Assembly: GCA_026874595.1 (NCBI GenBank)
Contig: CM049313.1
Span: 12,893,508-12,957,507, forward strand
Origin: Sipunculus nudus
Taxonomy: Eukaryota; Annelida; Sipuncula; Golfingiida; Sipunculidae
Reading direction: 5' to 3'
DNA: 64,000 nucleotides
The translations under genes were made by a program, and so were the position numbers. The notes beneath the pieces are model-generated. The model saw only the letters and a list, made by a program, of their open reading frames with translations, made no database searches and was not told where the DNA came from. Positions within the stretch are counted from its first letter, which is position 1, and every line of letters starts with the position of its first letter. Positions 34,400 through 46,563 of this stretch are shown piece by piece.

Positions 34400-34690
34400 T
34401 ATGCCCGGTGGGTATGCGTTCATTCCCGTTCGCGTATGTGTTTTTGTGCGTGAGTTTGTTCACAATATAACTCACGTAGTCAGGAACTGAATCTCCTACA
34501 CTTTTCAGGGCATTTCGGGAATGGACCAAGGAAGAGTCGATTAGTTTTTGGTACACGTTGATCAAGCATCCGGATGCTGGAGCTTTATCAAAGAAGGTAC
34601 GATCACCTATGCACGAAAGAACATGGCCGTTGCACGAATGAAAATGGTAATATGGGCTAAAAAAGAGTGAATTGCACAGAAGATCCCACC
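34400..34690 (+). repeat. Foldback family R4, single copy
   Basis: Related to the arms at 22960-23330 and 23490-23762: GCGTTCATTCCCGTTCG, GTTTGTTCAC, GGGCATTTCGGGAATGGACC, AAGAGTCGATTAG and GGTAATATGG in the same order. Confidence 0.6.
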
Positions 34691-34699
34691 TCATCAGTG

Positions 34700-35830
34700 G
34701 GGCCTGGCCACCTGTTCAGGTCACGCTCGAGCGCCTAGTCTGTTGGCACATTCACATGACGTCACGGCTATTTAGAGATTAGCCTCACGGACGCTATGTG
34801 GGGTGTCCACGGTTATGCACCGGACGTACACCGCATCACGCACTACGTGGCAAAGAGGTGTTCAGGTATTAGTAAGTTTATAACAAATTCCTGCACAGTT
34901 TAGCTACTATTTATTTGTACCTGTGAAAATAATTATAAAATATTATCGTGTGGTGAACCGTTCATGTGGTACATGACATGACTGGATATAACAAAATATA
35001 AAAAAAAACACGTGACAAATGAGCGATAATCAGAGATGCTGTGATTTCATGGTTCATCATACGTCCTTTTCAAGGAACTGCTGCGGAGGCGAAGAAAATG
35101 GAGAGTCTGGATTTTAAAACACCAAATTCCATCTTTGTGTGCTATATTTCGTACAACCGCTCAAGCTGACAGTCCGCTAATATGGGCGCAACCGTGTTGT
35201 TTATACGATAGGCGAGACTCGTTGACAGTTAACTGAGACCGATAAGTAGTCCGACGACCCCCTGCATGGTGTAAGAGAGGCCTTTACCGTAAGGTCAAAG
35301 GTCGATTGTAGAGAGTGGTTCCATAGCGAAGGCATGTATCCTTTGAGATGCAGATTTCTAGTTTAATAAGTTAATCCTCTGTCCCAGTTACCATCTTGGT
35401 TTCGAAATAAAATTTCACTAACTCCAGGTTGACGCATGTCCCACTATTTTTAACCACACCGTAAGATCTCATCGTCATTGCCAGCCTACTTAAGTCTGGT
35501 ATAATTTTATGACTGTCTTGGGACATGTTGTTATTAGAACTAAGGGACACAGCCAGGACAGAGGCATACAGATTAATACGGTACAGCAATGATACAAGTA
35601 AAATTAATGTTATAATACTGGTATAGAATATAGATGCGACTTACCGAAATGATTCAGAAAGATTAATGGGCGAGATAGAAGTGAAATAAAAACACACAAG
35701 ATGATTTCGAACATAAAAATATCCAGGATACGAAGATCAGAAAAATATAATTTATGGGCTTAAGGGGTCCATCTTGCCTCACCCACCTATTAGCAAAAAA
35801 CTGTTATTTTCTTAGTGATTTGCCGATACT
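34700..35830. other. Gene-free stretch
   Basis: No gene recognised. Some CpG-rich patches (34710-34860) are present, but no exon with matching splice sites and domain content. Confidence 0.35.
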
Positions 35831-35832
35831 TT

Positions 35833-36570
35833 GATTTTAAAGATTTGATTTTTGTTTATGTAGGATGGGACTTTGAAGTAGTTCCGGATTGTTATTTGCA
35901 CCACAACAACTCGGACCTTTGTTACTAGTATAAGCGACAAGCGAAATGAAAGTGACCGTTACTCCATAAAGACTTGTGACCAAAAACAAAACAAATACCC
36001 TCTAAATATTTTTGTGTTTAGAGTATGTATATGCATATCAAAATTTGGTCATTTTGAGGTCAGCAGGGGTCAAATGTTATGAGATTTTCGCCAAGATCAA
36101 GAAAAAAATAGCGACTCATCATCACTCTGTATACTGAAAATAGGTTAAATGTTAAAATTATGGCCTAAAATCGAATGACAACTAAGTCAGACAGTTTTGG
36201 CTCCCGCATTGTCAGGCATTAGGCCTACTAAAATTTAAAAAAAAATCAACAAATTTATGACGCTGGTGGTTATTAAAATGTTACAATCGCCATGTCAGGG
36301 TCTGAGGGAACTTAAATAACCATAATTTCAATACCCTCTATAACCTATAGACTGAAATAAATGGCAAATTGCTGTCCATGCGAAACCACAGTCGCTTTAA
36401 TCGTAATTTGTGGCTGATATAAGACCCAAAACAAGGTCAATTCCGATGTTGACAGAGAATCCACGAAGTCCGTTCCTTCGGAAGGCATTGGTGCATGTAT
36501 GGGATTATTATATATTTGCGGTTTTAGCCTGTTAATGATAAACGATTCATGCGACTGTGGCGAAATCCCT

Positions 36571-36645
<75 letters not shown>

Positions 36646-37048
36646 ACGTCAGAAATATGCCCTGTAGGATATGTGTTTATCTTCCCTTTGTGCAAATAAA
36701 GCTTGAAATAGTTTTGTGGTTTTTATTTTTGATTGAGTGGAGTCTGCTATGTGTTTTTTTTGTGTGTGTGTGAGATAATTACTGTAGTGAATTTCGTGCT
36801 TCAGTGAACACACCTCCCTTGTCGATTTCTTGATAAGCTTGTCAGTTTCATTGTAGCAGGTGTTGCCTGAAATGTACAACTGACCTTGAACAGCCTTGCA
36901 GCACAATCGGGTCACCTGTCAGTTTTTATTGTGTGTAATCCTATAATTATCCCAGTTGTTTTGAATAAAATGGCCTTTTAACAGAGCGATTTTTTGGTGT
37001 TTGTTTTGATATTTTGCGTGAGTTAGGTGGTGTCTTTTCTGCACAAAT
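35833..37048 (+). repeat. 1.2-kb tandem duplication, unit 1
   Basis: A 1216-bp unit starting GATTTTAAAGATTTGATTTT and running to GCACAAATG. It is followed immediately by a second copy. It contains a 70-base (TA)n tract at 36574-36643. Relative to unit 2 it lacks about 90 bases between the (TA)n tract and TGACGTCAGAAATATGCC. No convincing coding region. Confidence 0.9.
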
Positions 37049-37784
37049 GATTTTAAAGATTTGATTTTTGTTTATGTAGGATGGGACTTTGAAGTGGTTC
37101 CGGATTGTTATTTGCACCACAACAACTCGGACCTTTGTTACTAGTTTAAGCGACAAGCGAAATGAAAGTGACCATTACTCCATAAAGACTTGTGACCAAA
37201 CACAAAACAAATACCCTCTAAATATTTTTGTGTTTAGAGTATGTATATGCATATAAAAATTTGGTCATTTTGAGGTCAGCAGGGGTCAAATGTTATGAGA
37301 TTTTCGCCAAGATCAAGAAAAAATAGCGACTCATCATCACTCTGTATACTGAAAATAGGTTAAAATGTTAAAATTATGGCCTAAAATCGAATGACAACTA
37401 AGTCGGACAGTTTTGGCTCCCGCATTGTCAGGCAATATAGGCCTACTAAAATAAAAAAAAAATCAACAAATTTATGACGCTGGTGGTTATTAAAATGTTA
37501 CAATCGCCAATGTCAGGGTCTGAGGGAACTTAAATAACCATAATTTCAATACCCTCTAACCTATAGACTGAAATAAATGGCAAATTGCTGTCCATGCGAA
37601 ACCACAGTCGCTTTAATCGTAATTTGTGGCTGATATAAGACCCAAAACAAGGTCAATTCCGATGTTGACAGAGAATCCACGAAGTCCGTTCCTTCGGAAG
37701 GCATTGGTGCATGTATGGGATTATTATATATTTGCGGTTTTAGCCTGTTAATGATAAACGATTAATGCGACTGTGGCGAAATCC

Positions 37785-37830
<46 letters not shown>

Positions 37831-38336
37831 AACACACATCATCCGTGGGAATCCGTGCTGGCCATTCAGGAACCGCTTTCTTCGTTCATTTCTCTGTCGG
37901 TTGTGAATTTTGCTCGATTTCCTTGGTTTTTGACGTCAGAAATATGCCCTGTAGGATATGTGTTTATCTTCCCTTTGTGCAAATAAAGCTTGAAATGGTT
38001 TTGTGGTTTTTATTTTTGATTGAGTGGAGTCTGCTATGTGTTTTTTTTTGTGTGTGTGAGATAATTACTGTAGTGAATTTCGTGCTTCAGTGAACACACC
38101 TCCCTTGTCGATTTCTTGATAAGCTTGTCAGTTTCATTGTAGCAGGTGTTGCCTGAAATGTACAACTGACCTTGAACAGCTTTGCAGCACAATCGGGTCA
38201 CCTGTCAGTTTTTATTGTGTGTAATCCTATAATTATCCCAGTGGTTTTGAATAAAATGACCTTTTAACAGAGCGATTTTTTGGTGTTTGTTTTGATATTT
38301 TGCGTGAGTTAGGTGGTGTCTTTTCTGCACAAATGC
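37049..38336 (+). repeat. 1.2-kb tandem duplication, unit 2
   Basis: Copies unit 1 with very few substitutions. Its (TA)n tract is shorter (37789-37828) and is followed by about 90 extra bases (to about 37925, including CATCATCCGTGGGAATCCG). The unit ends at GCACAAATG, after which the sequence diverges (CTCTATTTCC). The near identity over more than 1 kb points to a recent event; assembly artefact is an alternative. Confidence 0.9.
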
Positions 38337-38639
38337 TCTATTTCCTTTTCTACTACTGAAGAACTGTTTTGCACATGTAAGTTTCCACTGTTGGCTTTTC
38401 ATGAATTTTTCTATTTCTATTCTAGGTCTACAGCCTGGATGGTTCTTTTACTATAGATGTAGTAGAAATAGAATTAGTACAAGTAAAAATATATTTACAT
38501 ATTTTCTTTAAAAATGTTTAAAGTGTCGTTTTGAAGTGCGGTTTTAGTTGTTCCACTGTGATGTCTGTGATGACTCTTTTTTTGTGTGTATATGTTTGTT
38601 ATTTTGGATACCAACGGCGTACTAAATACTAGCCGTGTG

Positions 38640-38945
38640 CCCAAACGGGATTACTCGATGAAGACCTGAAAACCGACATCGCATAATACCTAGGTGTTAC
38701 ATTTGACAGAAAGGCCCTCTTGCGGCAACATATCGAACAAATTAATCAAGGAATGTGGCCCAGAATTAACGCCCTAAAGCGGTATGCTATAGAAAAGACG
38801 GACCGAGCAGGGCAGCGGCCTATATATAAAATCAAGCAGTGGATCCGGCCTAAAGAAATATACGAAGCTAGAGCTTTTATGACTGGACAAACACAAACAC
38901 TTGAAATACAAGCAAATTTATTAAAGCTCCGAGAGCAATACTAGA
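38640..38945 (+). pseudogene. LINE reverse transcriptase fragment, decayed
   Basis: A frame from about 38685 reads YLGVTFDRKALLRQHIEQIN followed by W-P-R-I-N-A-L-K-R-Y and ends EIQANLLKLREQY. The Y-L-G-V-x-x-D-x-x-L-x-x-x-x-H motif is the conserved region just after the catalytic core in non-LTR retrotransposon polymerases. An in-frame TAA precedes YLGV. The catalytic part is not preserved nearby. The clade cannot be fixed and may differ from the other two LINEs. Confidence 0.55.
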
Positions 38946-39779
38946 GCATACAGATACACTAAGATAACACTTAAATAAGGACCGAAAAATTAAAAAAAAT
39001 GCATAATATGTAAACATATATATTTATAATCTAAAATTCAAATTTCAAAATCGGGGCACCGGTCACCCACGGGGGGGGGGGGGGGGTGCAGGGGCGTAGC
39101 AAGAGGGGGCTTTCTTTCATCGGACATTTCACCAATGACAGAAAAGATTAAAATATCTTTGTTTTTAGTCCAGCAAAATGCTACACACGGAAAATTAACA
39201 GTCTGGCTGTGATTAAACTGGTCAAAAGGTCTAAACATCGCTTCTGACTCTCAAAACTTGACCTAGTTTCGGGGTCACGCAGATCAACGTTTCAGGACGG
39301 CTGAGGCTAGTCATTGGTTGCGTGGTAACCGTATTAAACTAATCAAAATTTTAAATTTGGCTGTATAAAACGGAAGTTAACACTATTACAAATCATAAAC
39401 TATAATATGTCACATGTTGTCGGTCGAGATGACCAAATATGATCGATTCCTTAGAAATTTTAGGCAGGTGTCTAATATTACCCTGGTGTCCGATATTTGC
39501 CGGGTTCCACTGTGTTCCATCACCCCTGCCAACTTAATTTTCCGCGATATTTCTCTCCAATATATATTGTTTGCAACTACAAATTGGCTTTTATCGTTGG
39601 AAGCAATTTTTTTTATTATTTAATTAGTATGGAATAAATACTAGATCCACCCGTGAAAAAAAAAATCCACGGTTCTAGAAGATACATTGTTATGTGATGA
39701 GCTATACTACGAACTGTATATCGCATATTTGTATCCTGAGGTTTTCGCAGCACTTTTTTTCATGTGGTTCATGATGTAA

Positions 39780-39880
39780 AGACAGTCGGGTCAATTTTTC
39801 TTCCAGGGTGGGGGGATCACTTTGTATATTTATATATACACACACATATACCTTTTTCAGCGTCTCTGAGTAAATTATTC

Positions 39881-39937
<57 letters not shown>

Positions 39938-40232
39938 TTTATATATGTATATATGATTATATATACTTAATCATATTTCAAATAATTAAAATATTTTAAT
40001 AGAAATAAGTTATTTTGAAATTCAAAGCAAGGTTTAGATTTAACATTTTTTTAGTAAATGGATCCAAAATTTCTCATTCTATTTATTAAAATATTTCATT
40101 TGCAATATTATAAAATTATTCTCTGAAAAGTTGGGGGGGGGTGATTACATTGGCCATCCCTCCTTGCCAAAAAGTAAGGAGGATGGCCAATGTAATCATC
40201 CCCCCCCCCCCAATAAAGACGCCCCTGCCTTC
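39780..40232. repeat. Dispersed repeat family R5, copy 2, ending in a long hairpin
   Basis: Same order as 33909-34290: G-rich start, (TA)n at 39883-39932, AATATTTCATTT part, then GATTACATTGGCC and a poly-C run with ACGCCCCTGCC. Its end is a strong palindrome with arms 40133-40166 and 40177-40211 (poly-G/GATTACATTGGCCATCC against its inverse and poly-C) around a 10-base loop. Confidence 0.7.
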
Positions 40233-41360
40233 CTAAATAAGTCAGCAAAGAATGGTACATTATGCTATTCAAGACATCAAACAAATTGATATTAGAAAAT
40301 AGGCTTATATAGGTGCACGAATTTTGTGTGAGAATGCCCCCCCCCCCCCCCCCCCCCCATTGGCACGACAACATCATTGCCGGAGTGATGACGATTGTAT
40401 ATAGAAGCCATCTACTGTGAAAATAATATGAAGAAATTATATGACTATATAAATTGAATATTTTAGAAAGATACTTTGATAGTTGAAGCTCAAAGGACAT
40501 CACGAAAAAGATGTTTTTAGTTATTAATTGATTATAAATTTGATTATGTTAACATACACGTATATCGTTGAAGGTTCTTGCACCCGAAAATGCAACGTAT
40601 AGTTGCTAATGTGGAAGCACAGGCTTAGGTAAACAGACTCCTACCTATTGCATGTTTGTCCCGAGCTGTGTTGATTGTCATTGGAAAAGCAGGTCTGGTC
40701 GGAGAGAGACAACGCTTCCAGAAAAAAAGGAAGGTTAACATCTTTCGGTGCAAGTCTGTGGCAAAGAAATAACTTCGTTGCTTTGTATGTAAAGAAATAA
40801 ACACAAAAGGGTATATCCAGATTTTGCAGAAAATGTGTAAAGGGTTAGGGGAAAAACGTATGAAAGACCCCCTTTTTAAATAATCAGAATCCCTATAATA
40901 TATATTTTTTAATACCACGCCTTTTCCTATGTTAATGTCCTGCCACTCGCCAGGTACCGTTAACTGAAGCGTCACAGTGTTTATATATGATAAGTGTACA
41001 CATGAATACATGATTGATAAGAATATGCAGGCGGAGGTTTGTAGGCTCCGACTTCAGAATCCAGTTTGTTAATAGAATCCCTATCAGTTTAACGATGTAC
41101 CGGTGATATGTTTTCAACGTCCCTGGAGATTGCGGATCCTGAACAATAGGTGTGCATCACCCCCCCCCCCCCCGCCCTCACTCTTATTAAATAATAGGTC
41201 GAATTATGCTCCGTCTGCGATCCCGCTTCATGGACATTAACGGGAACACAGATAGTGCAAAAGTCGACATACATGTATTATTTGATATAAGAGCATATAG
41301 CTAGGTCATACTGTTATCGTTCCAAAACTGCCACCTGGATAAAAATCCAAAACTCTCGAA
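40233..41360. other. Gene-free stretch with poly-C tracts
   Basis: Poly-C runs at 40337-40358 and 41160-41173. Open frames here (for example 40625-41011 minus) have no domain and are judged chance. Confidence 0.35.
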
Positions 41361-41368
41361 GATGAAAA

Positions 41369-41371
<3 letters not shown>

Positions 41372-41426
<55 letters not shown>
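41372..41426. repeat. (TA)n microsatellite
   Basis: About 55 bases of TA repeat directly beside the 36-bp inverted-repeat element at 41435-41552. Confidence 0.95.
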
Positions 41427-41430
<4 letters not shown>

Positions 41431-41434
41431 TATA

Positions 41435-41552
41435 TAACTCTGGAAAAAAACAACACGGTTAATTCACAACTAACCACATTCACCTGATGATCGGGTCGCA
41501 TCCCGTGAAACAGACTGTTGTGAATTAACCGTGTTGTTTTTCTCCAGAGTTA
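41435..41552. repeat. Palindromic element with 36-bp arms
   Basis: Arms 41435-41470 and 41517-41552 are inverse copies with one mismatch (TAACTCTGGA / AACAACACGGTTAATTCACA). The 46-base loop holds CACCTGATGATCGGGTCGCA and CCCGTGAAACAGACT. The loop plus right arm recurs in diverged form at about 61250-61316 (CTTAAGGATCGGGTCTGATC, TGAAACAGTCTGTAGTGAAT). It is flanked by (TA)n on both sides in each case. Confidence 0.8.
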
Positions 41553-41714
41553 TACCGCTCTGGCCTAGTCTGTAGGCCATAGAGCACTTTACATCGGAGG
41601 GTAACACTACCTTCTATATATATATATATATATATATAAATATATATATATATATGTATACATATTATATATATATATATAATTTTTTATATCTTTATAT
41701 ATTGTTCCGAAGAC

Positions 41715-41850
41715 AAATTGCTCAGGGGAAAATATTGGGCCGATCCGGGTTTCGAACACATGTCGGTGGCGCACATGTCCGGCGTTCCAAACGATTTGCT
41801 TGAAAAGAAAACTTCACCAACGTACCAACGTAACCGTTCGGTCCGCTTTT
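41715..41850 (-). repeat. Possible tRNA-like SINE head
   Basis: On the minus strand, GTTGGTGAAGTTTTC (A-box-like spacing) is followed by GCGCCACCGACATGTGTTCG and AAACCCGG, a B-box-like GTTCGAAACC. Suggestive only; no second copy in the window. Confidence 0.3.
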
Positions 41851-42029
41851 ATGTCACCCCGTTACAATATATATAAATGTTTACAAAATAAATAAATAAT
41901 CCGATACAAATCATGTTATGTTTCTGCTCTGTATATATAAGCCTGATTAATTTTACTTTGCGATACTGGGGTCCAGGTATTTAGGAGTCAAAATAAAGAA
42001 TATGCAAACAAAAAAACAAAATGTCTGAA

Positions 42030-43115
42030 CATTGAGGCCTAAAGGGGCCTTTATTCAGAATAGCGTCCTTTGTGCCTATCGTGTGCGACCACAAAATTTA
42101 CCAGTTCGCCGTAGGAGGCTAAAAGAAGGCAGAATGGTTGCCAAGGTCGTTCAAAGGTCGTACACAGGACTTTCAGACATCGCCATGAAAGCCATGGTCG
42201 TTGTTTTTTCAAAAAGGTCGCCGAGGTAGTGGGTTGCTCAAAGGAGGCAGAAGGGAGGCACATGCATTGTCATGGTTGTAGAACGAAGGCAGAGTTGTCG
42301 CGCTGGTTGCACAGGGGAAGCAGAGGGAAGGCAGGCATGAAAATGCACTAATGCTGCATTTTGGGAGGTTCAAGGTAGGCACTAGCGTCATATTGCTCCT
42401 CTGGCATTACGACCGGATTTTTGGCGCCAGAGTGTCATGACATCTACGTCTGAGGATCGCTTATAAGGCCTTATGAAGATGCAAATATTTTCGTCATTTC
42501 TGACAACGCTTCATGGGCTACAGGTACACTGTCAATCAACATAAATTAGACCATTCTTTCGCATTTTTTGTGTACTCTCTGATAATACCAAATATGAGCT
42601 TGAAAAGTTCCTGTTTAACTCAGCACATAGGTAAACCCCTCGGCATGTTTGTTGAATTTATGACCACATGAAACAAGCATGGCTCGCACGGGTTACAGGA
42701 CGCAGGCAACTTGCAGGCGACACAGGAAATGACCCATGGCCATGGAGACAGTGTTTCTGTTTGGGTTGCGAGCTCACATATATACTTTTGTGATTATTCA
42801 CCATTCTAAGCAAAATATTGAGATTATCGACCGTTTACCACAATATGAATGCCACCAGATGCAAGAGCACTGCGATTCATTCCTCCATATTACTAGTATC
42901 ACGACTCGAGTAGGCTTACCAGCCCAATTACCCGATTGCCTACTCAGTTGGGTTGTCACGGCTAGGGAGGCACAAGTATCGCTAAAACAGTTGTTAGGCA
43001 GTAATACAGAAACATGATTTTCTTGAGTCTGGCGACCATTGAGCGCCCTGGTCATTTTTTGGTTGCTCAAAGGTGGCACAATGGTGGCAGCCCCGTGTGA
43101 AGGGGCCTTAAGATC
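42030..43115. repeat. GC-rich repeat interrupted by repeat copy R1
   Basis: The outer parts (42030-42384 and 42967-43115) share GGTTGCTCAAAGG, AGGCAC and GAAGGGGCC/AAAGGGGCC motifs and seem to be one element split by the R1 copy at 42385-42966. AGGCAC stands on both sides of the insertion and could be part of a target duplication. Confidence 0.45.
42385..42966 (+). repeat. Dispersed repeat family R1, long copy B
   Basis: Full-length match to 28159-28732. It differs at scattered positions and by a few indels, and lies nested inside another repeat, which defines its ends near GCGTCATATTG and CACGGCTAG. Confidence 0.8.
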
Positions 43116-43841
43116 ATGTGTCATTTTGTTTTTCTTTTTCATTGAAGTTATATATATTTTGAAAATATTTTTATTTTTCATCTTCATATGATCACTTTTA
43201 AACATTTTACATTAATTTCTAATTTGGGCCAATTTCAGAGTGAGTATATTTTTGTTTAATCAGCGCATCATTCTGCAATGCCTGTTTGTAAAGCAAATAT
43301 AACATTTACTCCCACTAATGTTTTTAACATACGTTATATTATTATTTCTTCATCCTATGTATCGATATAAACCTAGACATCATTTCATATGGCATTTTTC
43401 ACAGAAGGCATAAAACAACTAATATGTTTACAAACAGTTGAAGTACTTTATTTATGATGTTCATAAACGTGTCAACTTTACGCACTAATGAACAAAAACC
43501 AATGCCCCCAGCTGTTCTACGTATTAAACGCCTCGCAACAGGGTCAAAGCAAAATCCCGATCAGTTACACCTGTCGCTCAGTCCATAACCAGGCCGAGTT
43601 CACACCAGGGTCGTTCATTGTATCTGACCACGTGACATATAGTAATTGTGACCTTTGCCGTTCATTCGGATAAACGTTTGAAGGATATTTGTGACCTCTT
43701 CTCCAGCCTGTTTCATTCCATCTACTTTCCGTTCTGCCCCCCAGTTCACCTTATTAACTCCGTTTCTATCAATATTTTTCTATCTATGTTTCTCTATGTT
43801 ATTCTTTGGTAATATATTCCTCCATTATTGCTCTCTGTCTC

Positions 43842-43874
<33 letters not shown>

Positions 43875-43970
43875 GTTGCTTTTCTATCTTGGCCCCCCCC
43901 CCGGTCTCCGTCGTCGACCGTTTGATTTTTTAAATCGCGATAACGTTTCAACCACTCCATATCCAGGAGC
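43116..43970. other. Gene-free stretch
   Basis: No gene recognised. A TGTC microsatellite lies at about 43840-43872 and a short poly-C run near 43893. Confidence 0.35.
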
Positions 43971-43973
43971 GGA

Positions 43974-44161
43974 TCGAGCATTTAGAAAAAGGAGGGGTCT
44001 AACCTAGAAGGACCAATGACAACGCCTTAAACAGGTCCCCGGGTCCAGAAAAGAGGGGGGGGGGGGGGGTCTAGGCCGCAATAATTGTTCTGAAACACTT
44101 AAAAAAAAGGTTGAAGTGGCTGATAGGGGGTAGTGGTCCGGATCCCCTGGATCCGCTTCCG
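43974..44161. mobile_element. Small TIR element of the GGCGGATCC family, copy 1
   Basis: Starts CAGGAGCGGATCGAG and ends with the near-inverse CTGGATCCGCTTCCG. The interior has a GGGGTCTAACC block, CCCCGGGTCCAGAAAA and a 16-G run. The same order occurs in 47710-47915 and partly in 31008-31120. Terminal inverted repeats are about 14 bases. No transposase. Confidence 0.65.
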
Positions 44162-44221
44162 ATATCTTTATCCTAAAATTTGAAACCGTAATGCTTTCAA
44201 CCAATTAAGTTGACGAGTTCG

Positions 44222-44545
44222 AAAACCTTGACCTTTAATAAGTCTAAATGTAACATTATTGTGAACCCCATAAATTTCGAAGTGTTGCAATTTTGCCCTC
44301 AAATTGGATTCACAATTGTTTTAGATGATTTTAAAAAATGGTGACCTTAATCTTGATCTTCAAGATCTGCGGAAATACAGGATTATTGTGAATCCAATAA
44401 CTTTTAAAGTACATGTACTGCATTTTGTCACTTAATTTTTTCAAATAAGATCCTGACGATTTAAAAAACTGAAGACACACTAACCTTGATATTCATTGTC
44501 AAATCTTCATGAATATAGAATTTTGTGAACCTCTTTTGAATTACT
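44222..44545. repeat. Degenerate tandem repeat, period about 130 bp, 2.5 copies
   Basis: The phrases ATTATTGTGAACCCCATAA, ATTATTGTGAATCCAATAA and ATTTTGTGAACCTC recur at about 44254, 44382 and 44518, each preceded by a CTTGAT/CCTTGA block and followed by AAGT..TGCA(A/T)TTTTG where complete. Confidence 0.5.
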
Positions 44546-44834
44546 GCATATTTGTTCATCATATTAAGGGGGGGGGGGCATCTCCATGCTGTTTTCTAGT
44601 TCTCTTTATGTCTCATTCATGTTTTCTCCTTTTCTTCCTGCTTCCATTTTTTTGGGTTTTTTTCTCTGTTTAGTTCTCTGTCAATTCTCATTTGTACCTA
44701 TTACGTTTATTTTTATATTTTAATCTTCCTTTTTTATTTCTACGTTTCTCTGTTGATCGCTTTATTATGTTTATTGGTTGGCTTTTTGTTTGGGAAGGTT
44801 TCATACTCGCGATATTTGCAAAATGGAAATTTTT

Positions 44835-45000
44835 CGGAAAATGGACAGTCGAGGGGTAAAACGCTCGGCTCCCTACGCTGGCGACCCGGTTTGGACCCCA
44901 GGCGTGGCTATGGGAGAGGGCTGTAGTTGCCAAGGCCAGTGGTTTTCACCTCCGGACACTATTAAGAGTCAACACCTGAGCCATGGAGAGTGCCTAGGTT
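44835..45000 (+). repeat. Possible second tRNA-derived SINE family
   Basis: TCGAGGGGTAAAACGCTCGG (A-box-like) is followed at tRNA spacing by GACCCGGTTTGGACCCC (B-box-like), then an unrelated GC-rich body. Only one copy is in the window, so the call is tentative. Confidence 0.4.
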
Positions 45001-45661
45001 TTTATAATAATTATTTGTATAATCCATGTAAAATATATATGTTTAAAAAGAAATAGTATCTTCGTGAATAAACCATCCACTCCACCTATAGGGAACAAAC
45101 ATTTTTACAGTAACCTAATATCACGGCATCTCTTTGACGTCATTCATGTCAAAGGCAATGCGTGATTGATACATGATCTTCTATGTTACCCTTAAATCAA
45201 AATTGGATATTATATATTGACTTTTTACGTTATCTGCCAGCAATGAAAAAGAATTTCCATTCGTTCGATGTTTCTTTGAGTATACATTAAATTGTTCAGA
45301 ATCTGTGGATAAATTCAATGGATATATAATGTGTAGACTGTGTGACCAAAAATGGAAACCCTTTACGAAAAGTTATAATCGAGAAAATGTAACCCCGCGA
45401 AGACGAAGCCAGTCACAGTATAGGTTTCTATCAGTTTTCATTCCCTTTAATTTATTCTCTGTTTGGTTCTTTTTATTTTTTCTTTCACTAGTGGCTTCAG
45501 ATATGCTGTCTGTGCTTTTACTGATATACTCCCTGTATTTTCCTCTCTCTGTGTCTCAATTGTTCTCTGTCTCTGCTTGTCTCTCTGTCTCTAGTGATCT
45601 CTGTCTCTGCTTGTCTCTCTGTTGTTCTCTGTCTGTTCTTGTCTCCCTGCATGTGTGTTCC

Positions 45662-45709
<48 letters not shown>

Positions 45710-46560
45710 CTGTCTTTTTTTCTCTTCTTCTCTGTGTTTGTCTACCTGTTTCTATCTTTCTGTATGTCTGTTCATCTATCTGTCTGTCTGTCTATCTCTT
45801 TCTTTCTCTTTCTCTTTCTCTCTCTCCTTGCGTGTGATTTCTGATTGGTGGCAAAACGCCTAAATCCCGGCCGTAGTTACCCGAGCTCTATATCTATCTG
45901 ATTTATGTTTCCAGGCACCGCGTGCGTGTACGTAACGAAATGTCATGCGATTGATTGGAGATCACGTGACCCTTGTGTTGGTGATCAGGTATAACGTTAA
46001 TATATTGTAAGAATAACAGATTTCAAGTAACTTGATTGAAAATATATACAACAGCTGAGCCTTTCCAAAAAATAACTAAATCTTGTCTGCATGATATCAG
46101 ACAAAGCTAATTAATTCGAATAACAACAGAAATGAGCGCTACATAACAAAAGAAATACAAACGCTCTGTACAAGAATACAATCTTGTTTCATTACTATCT
46201 GAAATCTGGAGTATTATCATTTTTCTTTTAAGAAATCTCTCTTTTGAGATAATTTTTATTATTACTATTATTATTATTAATTTAATTTTTTCAATTTTCA
46301 GCTGTTCATTTAACAAGAGATGATTAGGGTAAGATAAAAAATTAACAAAAAAAGGTTTCTCCTCAGGACCAGATATGGTTTGTATATTGATATAATAGAG
46401 TAATTTGATATATTAGACATTCACGTGCAAGTTTCTGTACATATACTGGCAGAAATTTAACTGTAGTAATTAGAACGTCATGGCAACAAAAAATATTTAT
46501 TCAACTTTTATAACAATGACATGTCCTACTGTTTAAAAAGAATTATAAAAACAAATTATC
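45001..46560. other. Gene-free stretch with (CT)n-rich DNA
   Basis: A CT/TCTG-rich tract at 45540-45835, with pure (CT)n at about 45667-45706, opens three overlapping frames of serine/leucine repeats that are not genes. A CACGTG E-box in GATCACGTGACC lies at about 45960. Confidence 0.4.
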
Positions 46561-46563
46561 TTA

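Noticed and set aside
36345-36699. Open frames with alternating isoleucine/tyrosine, also at 37773, 41301, 49137, 55791, 60615, 61003 and 62505
   Set aside because: They are translations of (TA)n microsatellites.
45305-45863. Three overlapping serine/leucine-rich open frames
   Set aside because: Produced by CT and TCTG simple repeats.
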